The notes under the pieces were generated by a model. The model was not told the origin of the DNA. It worked only from the letters and a program-made list of their open reading frames with translations, and did not search any database. Source: Schoenoplectus triqueter (lineage: Eukaryota; Streptophyta; Magnoliopsida; Poales; Cyperaceae). From it: DNA of 34,143 nucleotides. The DNA is taken from NCBI GenBank assembly GCA_964058805.1, contig CAXKVV010000858.1:1-34143 (forward strand), given 5' to 3'. This document shows, piece by piece, positions 21,056-33,484 of this stretch. The translations under genes and the position numbers were made by a program. Positions within the stretch are counted from its first letter, which is position 1; the number at the start of each line of letters is the position of its first letter.

Positions 21056-21881
21056 TGAGCGTATTTTTTTTGTCAAAAATGAAAAAATAATTATAGATGA
21101 TATATTTTTTGTCAAAAATAAAAAAATAAGTAGGAGATTTAATTGGGAAAATTTATAAAGAATGTAATTTTTTTGTCAAAAATAAAAAATTATGGTTTTT
21201 TTTTGTCAAACTTGAAATGGCTTAAAATATCAATTTAAGTCTCCCAATAAATTTTGTATATCAAAATCTTGTGAGATTTTATTGTTACTTGGATTTTTCA
21301 ATTTTTTTTTTGAAAAATGACCATTTTGAAAGGTACCAAATAAAAGAAGCATAAATCAAATAGTAATTTATAATTATTTTAGAAACAATTTAATTATTTT
21401 TGGATTATGTACAATCTCTAGTGACTAAACTGATGCTTTTACTTAGAACACTTTTAGATGCATTTTATTTTTGTTGGAATAAAACTTAATTACATTATAT
21501 CACTTCAATACATGGCTATTCTGGAGAAGTAAAATTAGTCACGCCTTCCATTAGTAAACTTGGTTGGTAAGAGAAAGAAAATTAGAATGGAGTAAATATT
21601 AAATTAGTGTTTATGAGAGCTCTGTTTTTTTTAAAAAAAAATTAAAGCATCTCGATGGATACTTATTTTGACTTGCTTCATCTTAAATCTAATCGGACAA
21701 TAATTTAATTTCGTTTCATTCATCAAGATCCTTTAAATACTTAAATCATTTTTATTTCACTGTGAAACGGGGATTTAGTACGAACAGATTTGAATCTAAC
21801 CAGACATTAATTTTTGGTTTTAAGTTTCAACTAATTTTGCAGGACAGATCAGTCCCTGCCCACAATGCGATGAAAAATGCA

Positions 21882-22259
21882 GATTTTAGTAATAATAAGT
21901 TTTATTAAATTAATATTATTAAAAATAAGAGTGAGAAACGTAAAATTTCAAATATACGAATGGCAGCGCGCCACTGGCAGTGGCGCGTTTCGTCCAAACC
22001 CCGCGCAAGTGACTGCGCATTTTGTATTTATAAGAAGCAAACACGCCATTGGTAGTGACGCGTTTCGTAAAAATAAGGAAACGCGCCACTGACAGTGACG
22101 CGTTTGGTAAAAATAATGAAACGCGCCACTGGTTTCAAACGCGCAGTGAACGCGCCACTGTCAGTGAGACGCTGTCATTCGTATATTTGAAATTTTACGT
22201 TTCTCACTCTTATTTTTAATAATATTAATTTACTAAAACTTATTATTACTAAAAACTGA
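21882..22259. mobile_element. GC-palindrome foldback element (copy 1)
   Basis: 378 bp with ~75-bp TIRs. The left arm contains TTTTAGTAATAATAAGTTTT and AAATTTCAAATATACGAATG; the right arm is the inverse. The 10-bp target duplication GAAAAATGCA flanks it (21872-21881 and 22260-22269). The centre has several GCGCCACTG...CAGTGGCGC palindromes, the clearest at 21967-21987, in otherwise AT-rich DNA. Long TIRs and a 9-10 bp duplication suggest a MULE-type MITE. The diverged paralog at 6510-7660 lacks it. A 71-codon open stretch crossing it (21877-22092) is not considered a gene. Confidence 0.85.
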
Positions 22260-22935
22260 GAAAAATGCACGCCAGCCGCTAGGCCAAAGGGTTAAAAAGC
22301 AAGTACATAATAAAAGGTCGATAGAAAATGATAGCATGAGCTTGGCACCATATTTAAGTCCAAGTGAAATGAAAGACGGAATAAATAAATAAATAAACAG
22401 CGAAACGACAAAAAAGAAGAAGATCCTATATCAAACAGGACATCACTGATGGCGTCAATGATCCATTTCATTTCCTTCAAATTTAAATAAAAAAAATCCT
22501 GCCGAAGAGCCCAATAGCAGGACATCTTCGCAGGACAGGCTCAAACGTTTTTTTTTTTTTTTTGATAAAAATCCGTAAGAGGCTCAAACATTTGGGTGAC
22601 ACTGAATTCACTAAAAGCCCAATATTAAATGTTGATTGTTTGTTTAAGGGGAGAAGGTTGAATGAATGCAGGAGAGATGGTTGATGAATGCGGCAACTGC
22701 AACTATTCAAACAATACAACCCAATTCCCAAATGGACAGATGGTATTTTTCCGAATAAACATCCAACGATTTATGGCTTAGTAAGGTTGACAAAAGAGCC
22801 CAATAAATCACTAGATAAATAATTGCCTCAATCACTTGTGACAAGTTGGGACTTGATAAGCCTTAATTTGCCTGGACAAGCAAATTTTTCCGATGAAGGA
22901 ACAATACAGATTAATTAGCAAACACCCTAATTCTC

Positions 22936-23379
22936 AAATATGTGACAAAATATTTTTAACAATTAATTAGCTATATAATACTCCATTTTTAATTGTGAAA
23001 TGATAAAAAACTTGTATGTCTATAACATTATAAATTAAATATTTATGTTTCATGTAGTTTCAATTTTAAAAATTAAAATAGTTATTAAATAAACTAATTT
23101 TTAGCAGAAAATATTTATTAATTTAAATTATTTATATAACTATTTATGATAATAATAAAAAATAAGATAGGTAAAATATAACTAAAATGTCATAACAAAT
23201 ATATTATATATTGTTAATGCAAAATTAGATTCCTCAAATTATTTAAATAATTTTATCTATAAATTAAAACTGTATGAAATATAAATATTTAATTTATAAT
23301 GTTATTTTTATCATTTATCAATTAAAAATGAAATATTATATGACTAATTAATAGTTGGAGTAATTTGTCACAAATTTAG
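22936..23379. mobile_element. AT-rich foldback element (copy 1)
   Basis: The arms are inverted repeats of about 140 bp: AAATATGTGACAAAATA at the left and, reverse complemented, AAATTTGTGACAAATTA at the right. Both continue with ATTAATTAG, ATATAATA and ATAACATTATAAATTAAATA blocks. There is no ORF and no clear target duplication. MITE-like. Confidence 0.7.
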
Positions 23380-24398
23380 AAGTTATTATTTATCAAAAAT
23401 AAAAAATTCATAAACCAACTTATGCAACAATGTTGCTTGGTTGGCACACTTTTATCTTAACTTTAAGAGGATTATAACTTATTGTAAATTTATAATCATG
23501 CTTGCTCTACATTATGTCATTATCCGATTGATGCTTAATAAAATGTGACTCACATGCAAAGCGCTCTATCCGTTCTAACAGATCTAAGTATCTGATAAAA
23601 AAAAGTTACTTTTTTCTGAGGCGTCAGCCTTTTTGCCGACTTGTGTTTGTACCTTTTTGTTTGCCCTTTAGTTTGCGCATTGACCAAGATAACGCCTTAT
23701 ATAGGATTCACGGATGAGTGATGTCTAAAGTTTATGATGAAGTCGCTTAAATATTTAATTTACAAGATACTTTTAGTTTTGTACTTTTTAAGGAGATATA
23801 AATGTAAATAACAAATACACGATTATGGTAACATTGTATAATATATCAAATTATAAATTTAATTAACAATTATAGATATGCGGATGTTCTAAGAACTTAG
23901 AATTATAAATGGAAGTGTTTTTCTTTGATTTTGTACTTTCAATCACGTTTGACATGCTTTAAGCCCTATGCAGACTCGCAAACCACTAGAATTTGACATG
24001 TTCCATAAAAAAAAGATTATATATATTGATATGAAACTCATTTGATAAAATATCTTAACTATAAAAAATGAATCAAAATATTTAATTATATGTTTTTATT
24101 ATAATGGAACATTGTCCTTATCAAATTTAAATATCTTGAAAGGTAGTTGATCATTTAAATACTGAATTTTAAATTCAATAATTACTTATACTAGTGTTTG
24201 ATTAGTACTTAGTAGTAAAATAATTTTCAAATAGATTTACATTTGATACATCATGCATCAACTATCAATATAATAAGAACTTGCACATAATTCATATATA
24301 TATAAACTTTTCATCTGTAATATATATAATAAGAAGTTGCCCGTCAAGACAACCCCACCAGTTACCACCATGCCCCCGGCATAAACTTTTCATCTGTA

Positions 24399-24428
<30 letters not shown>

Positions 24429-24429
<1 letters not shown>

Positions 24430-24684
24430 TGTGCTTCGCGAAGTATAAATTTTTTTGTATTTCGCATTCGTATCTCAAATTTATAAGTTCAAACGGCCGA
24501 TCCAAACCGTTGAACATCATCTTCATATTGAAATATCCTTGGATATCAAGTTTTATATTTTTTTAAAATTTTTTGCTATTTTTTAAATGTGTACAAAGTT
24601 TGCTGATCTAACGATTTCTGCACCATCCAAAACTAGCGATTTTGTATTCATCTAAAAAATAGCAAAAAAAAATCAAAAAAATAT
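24429..24684. mobile_element. Truncated foldback element at the copy 1/copy 2 junction
   Basis: It has the left arm and loop of the element seen whole at 30705-31087. The right arm is cut at AAAAAAATAT, where the start of copy 2 follows. Confidence 0.85.
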
Positions 24685-26763
24685 ATGGGACCAAGATTAA
24701 AACTCGATCCAGATAATATTTTTTTGCTTTCTTTTTTAGAATTAAAAAAATGTATATGGGACCGAGTTTTAAACTCGATCCAGACTTTACCGTCTAAATT
24801 CCAAAATTATCTTACCAAATCCCAATTATTTATTTTTTCAATTATAATTTTTTTTGCGGATATATAGTGCACTAGTATTTTGCCTATGTGTTGTCGCGGT
24901 GACGTCTTTTAAAAATATAAAAATATATATCTTCATGAGAAAAGAAAGAAAATAAAAATAAAAATAATTTAGCAATTAATATAATTTTTAATTATTAATA
25001 ATATTTAATGTATATTAATGCAGAATTGAGAGAAAAAATATCATTTCAGAATATAAGGAAGGTTAAAATTCATAATTGATAGCAATTTAAGAAAAAAAAT
25101 AGAGCAATCGTACTCCTAAATTATGCAGCATTTTGTGTTACAATTAAAATTGAGAAAAAATTATAACTTCAACACAAATGGTCATAGAGATATAACATTA
25201 TTTGACGAATAATTTAATCCGATGATTGATATTTATTCTAAAAATTCTACAAAAAAATCTAGACCGTTGCAAAATTAGAACACTTACGTGCTTAATAAAG
25301 AGTAGAGATATGAAATCAACCAATGATAAACAGTAGCTTGCTTACTACTAAAAAAACTAACTCTCTATTAATTAATAAGGAACCTACTAAAATGCTCCTT
25401 GACTCAAAATGGTGCTTTTATCTTCTGGCATACATTACAAAAGAGAGATGAATCCCATTTGCGCACCACTGGTGGTCCACTACAAAAGAGTACATGGAGA
25501 AACAGTCCAAAGAAACTCACAAGTGGGTCATGTTATTTAAATTACCTCACTAATTAAATTATTTACACATGTTCTTATGCTTTTTCTTATGTCCTGATCA
25601 GCCTTCAAGCATGTTAGCATGTTAGCGTCAAGTTAGTTAAAATATGCATGATTTGTCAGGTAGTGCGGAGCTAATTAAAATTCAATGAGAAGAGGAAAGC
25701 CATGTGATAGCGACATGGATCTCTATCTGCTATTATAAAAACTATAAAATAAAATTATCATAGGTTTTTCGGTCATCATATTTATTTAGACGGAAGAAAT
25801 TTAATAATAAATGTACTTTATTTGTGAGTCATCTTGTCATTGACATAAAAATATTATGACAGCGGATTCATTTTCACATGGACAAAAATAAAAGGTTGTG
25901 AAAACTCAATTCTAACCGTTAATAAGAGGCATTGGTGTTGACTGTCAAAATTATTTTTTTATGTTATGTCATCAATTGATAATTTATTTTAAGAGTGACA
26001 TCCCTGAATAGAACGAAATTGTCAAAATGACACTTTCATAATTAATTTTTTGTTTTTTCACTATCGTGATTTGTCAAATTTAGACAATTGTCTAATTTTG
26101 TCTAGTTTCTGCATCTCTGAAATTCAAATGACAATTGTCAAATGAGATTTGATAATGAGATACAAATACTCTAATAAATGGACAATCTTTGTTGCGCTGC
26201 AAGTGATGCGGATATGGATCCCAAAATTGCACCGTATTATTCATTTTCATTGAATTATTTATTGTTTGATTGTTCTCCGGATGAAACATATCTTTATATT
26301 TGAATATTCTCTTGGAACGCCTTGATATTTTTCAAATGACTCAATTTATTGCTGTTTAGTCGCTTGTTCGAATAGTCTGCGTCATCCCCCCCCCCCCCCC
26401 CCTCCAAAGGAGAATTAGTCTCTGTCATTATTAATATTTTGGATCTTTTCGATATTTAACTAGAGGTAATGTCTATGGTCTTCACTATATTTTTGAATCT
26501 TCTCGATATTATTTAGGGTCTCCAATTTCAATTAGAATTTAAAATTATTTTGTTTCATAATTTCAATAGTGTAGTTTGGTTTAATCTAGAGCCAATAAAA
26601 TAAAAATAACTTAATACCAATACATCACAATCCCTAAAAATAAAGTACTTAATACGACCTAGAATATTTGTTATCAATTCACCTACCGTAGACCTGTAGT
26701 TATCTAAGGGCCCGAATTTTTTTTTTTTTGGGTCTACTCTATGTTCGAATTCATTATGATCAT

Positions 26764-27329
26764 TAAATTTAAATATCTAGTTCAACTATCTATACTCATG
26801 GTTCACCTATGTAAATATCAGATTCACTTATGATGTTTATTTTTTTTATTTAAATACATGATTCACCTATTTAAATATATATTTCACCTATCTAAATATC
26901 TAGTTTATCTATAAAAAATACCCGATTCACTTATCCAAGTACCTGATTCAATTATGATGATTGTTGTTTCCTATATAAATACCTAATTCACTTATTTACA
27001 CAACTTGATTCATCTATATAAATACCTAAGTCATATATATAAGTACTTAAGTCTTTTTTTTGTTTTCCGAGACTTTTCTTCTCTCATCCGTCACAAGTGT
27101 TTTTCGTACAACACATGAGATGTTTGTCAATTCTCCCATATTATTTTATTTTTTGAGAATTTTTTCTCTATCTTGTTATTTTTCACTAAATAACTAAGTC
27201 ACATATCTAAATATTTAAGGCAAACATCTAAATATCGGAGTCGTGTATCTAAATAGCTAACTCAATTATATAAATACTTATCTCACTTATATAAATACCT
27301 GATTTATTTATCCGACTCACTTATATAGA
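26764..27329 (+). repeat. Degenerate ~21-bp minisatellite (copy 2)
   Basis: Counterpart of the array at 20490-21055, shifted by 6274 bp. Confidence 0.7.
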
Positions 27330-28155
27330 TGAGCGTATTTTTTTTGTCAAAAATGAAAAAATAATTATAGATGATATATTTTTTGTCAAAAATAAAAAAA
27401 TAAGTAGGAGATTTAATTGGGAAAATTTATAAAGAATGTAATTTTTTTGTCAAAAATAAAAAATTATGGTTTTTTTTTGTCAAACTTGAAATGGCTTAAA
27501 ATATCAATTTAAGTCTCCCAATAAATTTTGTATATCAAAATCTTGTGAGATTTTATTGTTACTTGGATTTTTCAATTTTTTTTTTGAAAAATGACCATTT
27601 TGAAAGGTACCAAATAAAAGAAGCATAAATCAAATAGTAATTTATAATTATTTTAGAAACAATTTAATTATTTTTGGATTATGTACAATCTCTAGTGACT
27701 AAACTGATGCTTTTACTTAGAACACTTTTAGATGCATTTTATTTTTGTTGGAATAAAACTTAATTACATTATATCACTTCAATACATGGCTATTCTGGAG
27801 AAGTAAAATTAGTCACGCCTTCCATTAGTAAACTTGGTTGGTAAGAGAAAGAAAATTAGAATGGAGTAAATATTAAATTAGTGTTTATGAGAGCTCTGTT
27901 TTTTTTAAAAAAAAATTAAAGCATCTCGATGGATACTTATTTTGACTTGCTTCATCTTAAATCTAATCGGACAATAATTTAATTTCGTTTCATTCATCAA
28001 GATCCTTTAAATACTTAAATCATTTTTATTTCACTGTGAAACGGGGATTTAGTACGAACAGATTTGAATCTAACCAGACATTAATTTTTGGTTTTAAGTT
28101 TCAACTAATTTTGCAGGACAGATCAGTCCCTGCCCACAATGCGATGAAAAATGCA

Positions 28156-28533
28156 GATTTTAGTAATAATAAGTTTTATTAAATTAATATTATTAAAAAT
28201 AAGAGTGAGAAACGTAAAATTTCAAATATACGAATGGCAGCGCGCCACTGGCAGTGGCGCGTTTCGTCCAAACCCCGCGCAAGTGACTGCGCATTTTGTA
28301 TTTATAAGAAGCAAACACGCCATTGGTAGTGACGCGTTTCGTAAAAATAAGGAAACGCGCCACTGACAGTGACGCGTTTGGTAAAAATAATGAAACGCGC
28401 CACTGGTTTCAAACGCGCAGTGAACGCGCCACTGTCAGTGAGACGCTGTCATTCGTATATTTGAAATTTTACGTTTCTCACTCTTATTTTTAATAATATT
28501 AATTTACTAAAACTTATTATTACTAAAAACTGA
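28156..28533. mobile_element. GC-palindrome foldback element (copy 2)
   Basis: Duplicate of 21882-22259 carried by the tandem duplication. Target duplications are at 28146-28155 and 28534-28543. Confidence 0.85.
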
Positions 28534-29209
28534 GAAAAATGCACGCCAGCCGCTAGGCCAAAGGGTTAAAAAGCAAGTACATAATAAAAGGTCGATAGAA
28601 AATGATAGCATGAGCTTGGCACCATATTTAAGTCCAAGTGAAATGAAAGACGGAATAAATAAATAAATAAACAGCGAAACGACAAAAAAGAAGAAGATCC
28701 TATATCAAACAGGACATCACTGATGGCGTCAATGATCCATTTCATTTCCTTCAAATTTAAATAAAAAAAATCCTGCCGAAGAGCCCAATAGCAGGACATC
28801 TTCGCAGGACAGGCTCAAACGTTTTTTTTTTTTTTTTGATAAAAATCCGTAAGAGGCTCAAACATTTGGGTGACACTGAATTCACTAAAAGCCCAATATT
28901 AAATGTTGATTGTTTGTTTAAGGGGAGAAGGTTGAATGAATGCAGGAGAGATGGTTGATGAATGCGGCAACTGCAACTATTCAAACAATACAACCCAATT
29001 CCCAAATGGACAGATGGTATTTTTCCGAATAAACATCCAACGATTTATGGCTTAGTAAGGTTGACAAAAGAGCCCAATAAATCACTAGATAAATAATTGC
29101 CTCAATCACTTGTGACAAGTTGGGACTTGATAAGCCTTAATTTGCCTGGACAAGCAAATTTTTCCGATGAAGGAACAATACAGATTAATTAGCAAACACC
29201 CTAATTCTC

Positions 29210-29653
29210 AAATATGTGACAAAATATTTTTAACAATTAATTAGCTATATAATACTCCATTTTTAATTGTGAAATGATAAAAAACTTGTATGTCTATAAC
29301 ATTATAAATTAAATATTTATGTTTCATGTAGTTTCAATTTTAAAAATTAAAATAGTTATTAAATAAACTAATTTTTAGCAGAAAATATTTATTAATTTAA
29401 ATTATTTATATAACTATTTATGATAATAATAAAAAATAAGATAGGTAAAATATAACTAAAATGTCATAACAAATATATTATATATTGTTAATGCAAAATT
29501 AGATTCCTCAAATTATTTAAATAATTTTATCTATAAATTAAAACTGTATGAAATATAAATATTTAATTTATAATGTTATTTTTATCATTTATCAATTAAA
29601 AATGAAATATTATATGACTAATTAATAGTTGGAGTAATTTGTCACAAATTTAG
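29210..29653. mobile_element. AT-rich foldback element (copy 2)
   Basis: Duplicate of 22936-23379 carried by the tandem duplication. Confidence 0.7.
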
Positions 29654-30672
29654 AAGTTATTATTTATCAAAAATAAAAAATTCATAAACCAACTTATGCA
29701 ACAATGTTGCTTGGTTGGCACACTTTTATCTTAACTTTAAGAGGATTATAACTTATTGTAAATTTATAATCATGCTTGCTCTACATTATGTCATTATCCG
29801 ATTGATGCTTAATAAAATGTGACTCACATGCAAAGCGCTCTATCCGTTCTAACAGATCTAAGTATCTGATAAAAAAAAGTTACTTTTTTCTGAGGCGTCA
29901 GCCTTTTTGCCGACTTGTGTTTGTACCTTTTTGTTTGCCCTTTAGTTTGCGCATTGACCAAGATAACGCCTTATATAGGATTCACGGATGAGTGATGTCT
30001 AAAGTTTATGATGAAGTCGCTTAAATATTTAATTTACAAGATACTTTTAGTTTTGTACTTTTTAAGGAGATATAAATGTAAATAACAAATACACGATTAT
30101 GGTAACATTGTATAATATATCAAATTATAAATTTAATTAACAATTATAGATATGCGGATGTTCTAAGAACTTAGAATTATAAATGGAAGTGTTTTTCTTT
30201 GATTTTGTACTTTCAATCACGTTTGACATGCTTTAAGCCCTATGCAGACTCGCAAACCACTAGAATTTGACATGTTCCATAAAAAAAAGATTATATATAT
30301 TGATATGAAACTCATTTGATAAAATATCTTAACTATAAAAAATGAATCAAAATATTTAATTATATGTTTTTATTATAATGGAACATTGTCCTTATCAAAT
30401 TTAAATATCTTGAAAGGTAGTTGATCATTTAAATACTGAATTTTAAATTCAATAATTACTTATACTAGTGTTTGATTAGTACTTAGTAGTAAAATAATTT
30501 TCAAATAGATTTACATTTGATACATCATGCATCAACTATCAATATAATAAGAACTTGCACATAATTCATATATATATAAACTTTTCATCTGTAATATATA
30601 TAATAAGAAGTTGCCCGTCAAGACAACCCCACCAGTTACCACCATGCCCCCGGCATAAACTTTTCATCTGTA

Positions 30673-30704
<32 letters not shown>

Positions 30705-30705
<1 letters not shown>

Positions 30706-31087
30706 TGTGCTTCGCGAAGTATAAATTTTTTTGTATTTCGCATTCGTATCTCAAATTTATAAGTTCAAACGGCCGATCCAAACCGTTGAACATCATCTTC
30801 ATATTGAAATATCCTTGGATATCAAGTTTTATATTTTTTTAAAATTTTTTGCTATTTTTTAAATGTGTACAAAGTTTGCTGATCTAACGATTTCTGCACC
30901 ATCCAAAACTAGCGATTTTGTATTCATCTAAAAAATAGCAAAAAAAAATCAAAAAAATATAAAATTTGATCTCCAAAGGTATTTTAATATAAAGATGATG
31001 TTCAACGGTTTGGATCGGCCGTTTAAACTTTTAAATTCGAGATAAGAACGCGAAGCACAAAAAAATTTATACTTCGCGAAGCACCAT
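30705..31087. mobile_element. Complete foldback MITE with ~165-bp TIRs
   Basis: The left arm starts ATGTGCTTCGCGAAGTATAA, and the right arm, reverse complemented, starts ATGGTGCTTCGCGAAGTATA. Both share AAACGGCCGATCCAAACCG and GTTGAACATCATCTT and stay paired to a GCTATTTTTTA motif near the loop. (AT)n and (GA)n tracts lie at the left and (AT)n at the right, so the target duplication is unclear. No coding capacity. Confidence 0.85.
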
Positions 31088-32993
31088 AGCATCACTATAT
31101 ATATATATATATATATAAACAATTAGAATAAAGATATATTGGCAATCGACTCTCTCCTTTTGTGACTATTTTCAAGTACATCTGAGTCTTGACACCGCTG
31201 GTTTTGACCAAATAGATCGACTACGGATTTGATCCCAAAAAAAACGAAAAAAAAAAGACAAAATATTATTATCCTCCTCCAATTAATTTCAACCCCGCTG
31301 AGACATTTTTATGAATCGTAAGACGACATCGTCGTTGTCAAATTCAGTCAATAGAAACAACAGGCATCAGGTGCTAATTAACTGCTGGGGCGCCAAAAAT
31401 ATAATTGTCTTCAATCATTCAAGAGAAGTTAAGTATGAATCATAAATCATATTGTCACATACCTACATAAGGACCACAAAATTGTTGTGCAGAGCCACAA
31501 TTTTGGTCATTCCATTTTGTAGAGATTACTCTTAACACTGTAGTTAATCCAAGGTGATTACTCTTAACAGACAGAAAATTCATGTCAAATTATGACAGTA
31601 AAATGCCACACGATGGGAAGGAAATAGAAGTCGTAGAGAATCTTGGTTCATGCGCACATGGGTGAGCCCCTAATGCTCCTGCAATGATTAATTTCGCTAG
31701 ACCAGACTGCACATTGTCCGCACCAGTAAAATTTTGAAATAGTACTGATACCATGAAACTGGAACAGGAATTCTAGTGCTTATCTTCTGAACCCATTGTA
31801 CAATTTTAAAGGATTTTTTCAGATTTTATACGGATTGATTTTTATCTAATATTTAATTATTCAGATTTTCGGTGGGCAGTTTTTACACAAAAACGTGATT
31901 AGAAATTTTGAAGATTGGAAATACACACAGTAAAACGATTTGTAAAATACACACAGTGAAATTTTTATATAAGCGATTTTGTTAGTCTTAACATTAATTT
32001 CTTTTTAGTTTTTTTTTGCACATTTTTGAATCAATATCTTTCCGTAAAAGGCGGAGTCTATTATCAGTACTTAGCTTGTGCCCATGGAATTTTATTAAAC
32101 TATAATCTCTAGTAATTAGTTTGATCACACCTATAAAAATCACGAGGCATGTGATACATTTAAAACAATCATAAGATATTAGCGGGTTGTGTATTTTATA
32201 GGGACCCGTGCATGAGGGAACCATTCAATATCCAGTATAATAATTAAAAAAAAGACAGATTTATTTTTTTTTATTGGAAAATTGGGGAGGACTGATATTT
32301 TCACATATGCATGTCGCTGGTAATTTTTCTATTGCCCGAATGACATGAGATAGGTGGTCTATATATAGTTATATACTATAATTCATAGATGCGACGTTTT
32401 ATAGTGATCATAAAATTGTCATTTAATTGATGAATGATGCATTTGATTTGGTCACAAAAATGATTTATGCATTTTGTTAAAGAGAAAAGATTAAACTTGA
32501 CGTTTAAAAATATTATATTCCAGATAATGATAAATTATTATGGTTATTAATATGTGTATAATTAAGCATTTTATTGAATCGAGGTTTATTATTTTGCACC
32601 AACAAAAAACTCAATGACGAAGGCATAAAACATATAACGTATATATATAAATAACAGCGATAAATTGCGGTGTATATATATTTTTCTATCATATAACGAT
32701 AATTGGTAAGTACAAATATTTGCAATCATTATATATAGCAATAATTGGTGTGTAAAAATATTTCCAAATATCGCTTTTTTACAACCGAAAATGAATCCGT
32801 CTCATTATTTCATCATATATATAGAAGCTGTTAAGCTGCATCGATGTTACTAACTTACGATTTATATATAACTCATGAAAATTGATACTTTCAAAATTCA
32901 GAGTTTCAGACTGGACAACAAATAATAGACCAAAAAATAGAATGTAGGCCATGGAGACCGAAGAGTGACGGAGGAGAGAGAGAAAGAAATGTC
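31088..32993. other. Intergenic DNA, no gene recognised
   Basis: An (AT)n tract follows the foldback element. 31140-31800 is less AT-rich and contains the direct repeat GATTACTCTTAACA (about 31525 and 31555) and a TGGTATCAG motif on the minus strand (about 31748-31756) that recalls a retrotransposon PBS. No LTR or protein trace accompanies it. The rest is AT-rich. Confidence 0.55.
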
Positions 32994-33355
32994 AGCTGGC
33001 GGGATGGATTTAAGGTGCTCGAGTGTCCTCTCTGAATTTAAAAATAATATTTTTCGATAATATTTTTAATAATTTATTATTTTTGAATTATCTGATTATT
33101 TTTATTGAGAAAAATATTTAATGTCGTGCATAATGAAATAATTATGCAAAGATATCAATTTAATTATCTATTATTTTGTGTTTTATTTTGTTATTATTTT
33201 TAATATATAAAATGTTATTATTTTAATATATTTTTATTAAATAAGAATATATATTATATTTTTTTTATTTAGTACCCAATTAGTTTATGAGTTTAAACTT
33301 AATAAATTATTATAATTCGATAATTACTCCCTAATTAAAATTCTGCCTCCACTCG
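32994..33355. mobile_element. Decayed relative of the 1906-2327 TIR element
   Basis: The interior aligns in the same orientation with 1950-2325: TTATTTTTATTGAGAAAAA, ATGAAATAATTATGCAAAG, AATATATAAAATGTTATTA and TTTAGTACCCxATTAGTT recur in order. The ends have decayed (GGCGGGATGG at the left, CTGCCTCCACTC at the right). The G/C palindrome is reduced to a CTCGAG core. Confidence 0.75.
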
Positions 33356-33379
33356 ACAACTAGTAAGGGCTAAGAAGCC

Positions 33380-33484
33380 ACCATTGCATAGCGTAGTTGG
33401 TAAAGACATAAGTCCTCCAACGGAGAGGTATGAGATTAAATCCAACTGGGACGGGTATGAGAACAATTAATATTAAAAAAAAAG
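33380..33484 (+). mobile_element. tRNA-derived SINE-like fragment
   Basis: A perfect A box TAGCGTAGTTGG (33389-33400) is followed 45 bp later by a degraded B box GATTAAATCC (33434-33443). An ACTGGGACGGGTATGAG body follows, then an A-rich tail ending at about 33484. This layout is that of plant tRNA-derived SINEs. Target duplications are not convincing. Confidence 0.6.

Larger units (their letters stand above)
18401..24674 (+). repeat. 6274-bp tandem duplication, copy 1
   Basis: Every landmark in 18401-24674 recurs 6274 bp later without indels until a dinucleotide tract at 24401-24410, after which the offset is 6276. The stretches I compared directly are identical, including a 17-C run (20112-20128). 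The boundaries at 18401, 24675 and 30951 all read AAAAAAATAT. The unit contains no credible gene. It carries two inverted-repeat elements and a minisatellite, listed separately, and it ends inside the left two-thirds of a foldback element (24429-24684). Confidence 0.95.
24675..30950 (+). repeat. 6276-bp tandem duplication, copy 2
   Basis: Copy of 18401-24674 in direct orientation. The only difference seen is six instead of five AT units before the GA tract (30675-30686). Unlike copy 1, its right end continues through the complete foldback element to 31087. Confidence 0.95.

Noticed and set aside
21877..22092. 71-codon ORF across the palindromic foldback element, repeated at 28151-28366
   Set aside because: It spans the TIR and the palindromes and exists only because the element is GC-rich. 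Its repetition comes from the tandem duplication, not from selection.
22292..22731. Minus-strand ORFs of 77 and 82 codons conserved in both tandem copies
   Set aside because: The copies are nearly identical DNA, so identity says nothing about coding. The diverged copy at 7300-7640 does not preserve the frames.
30555..30842. 95-codon ORF over AT and GA tracts
   Set aside because: It reads through microsatellites and the foldback arm, with a low-complexity translation.
31740..31760. TGGTATCAG motif like a retrotransposon primer binding site
   Set aside because: Only nine bases match, no LTR lies beside it and no retroelement protein trace is nearby.
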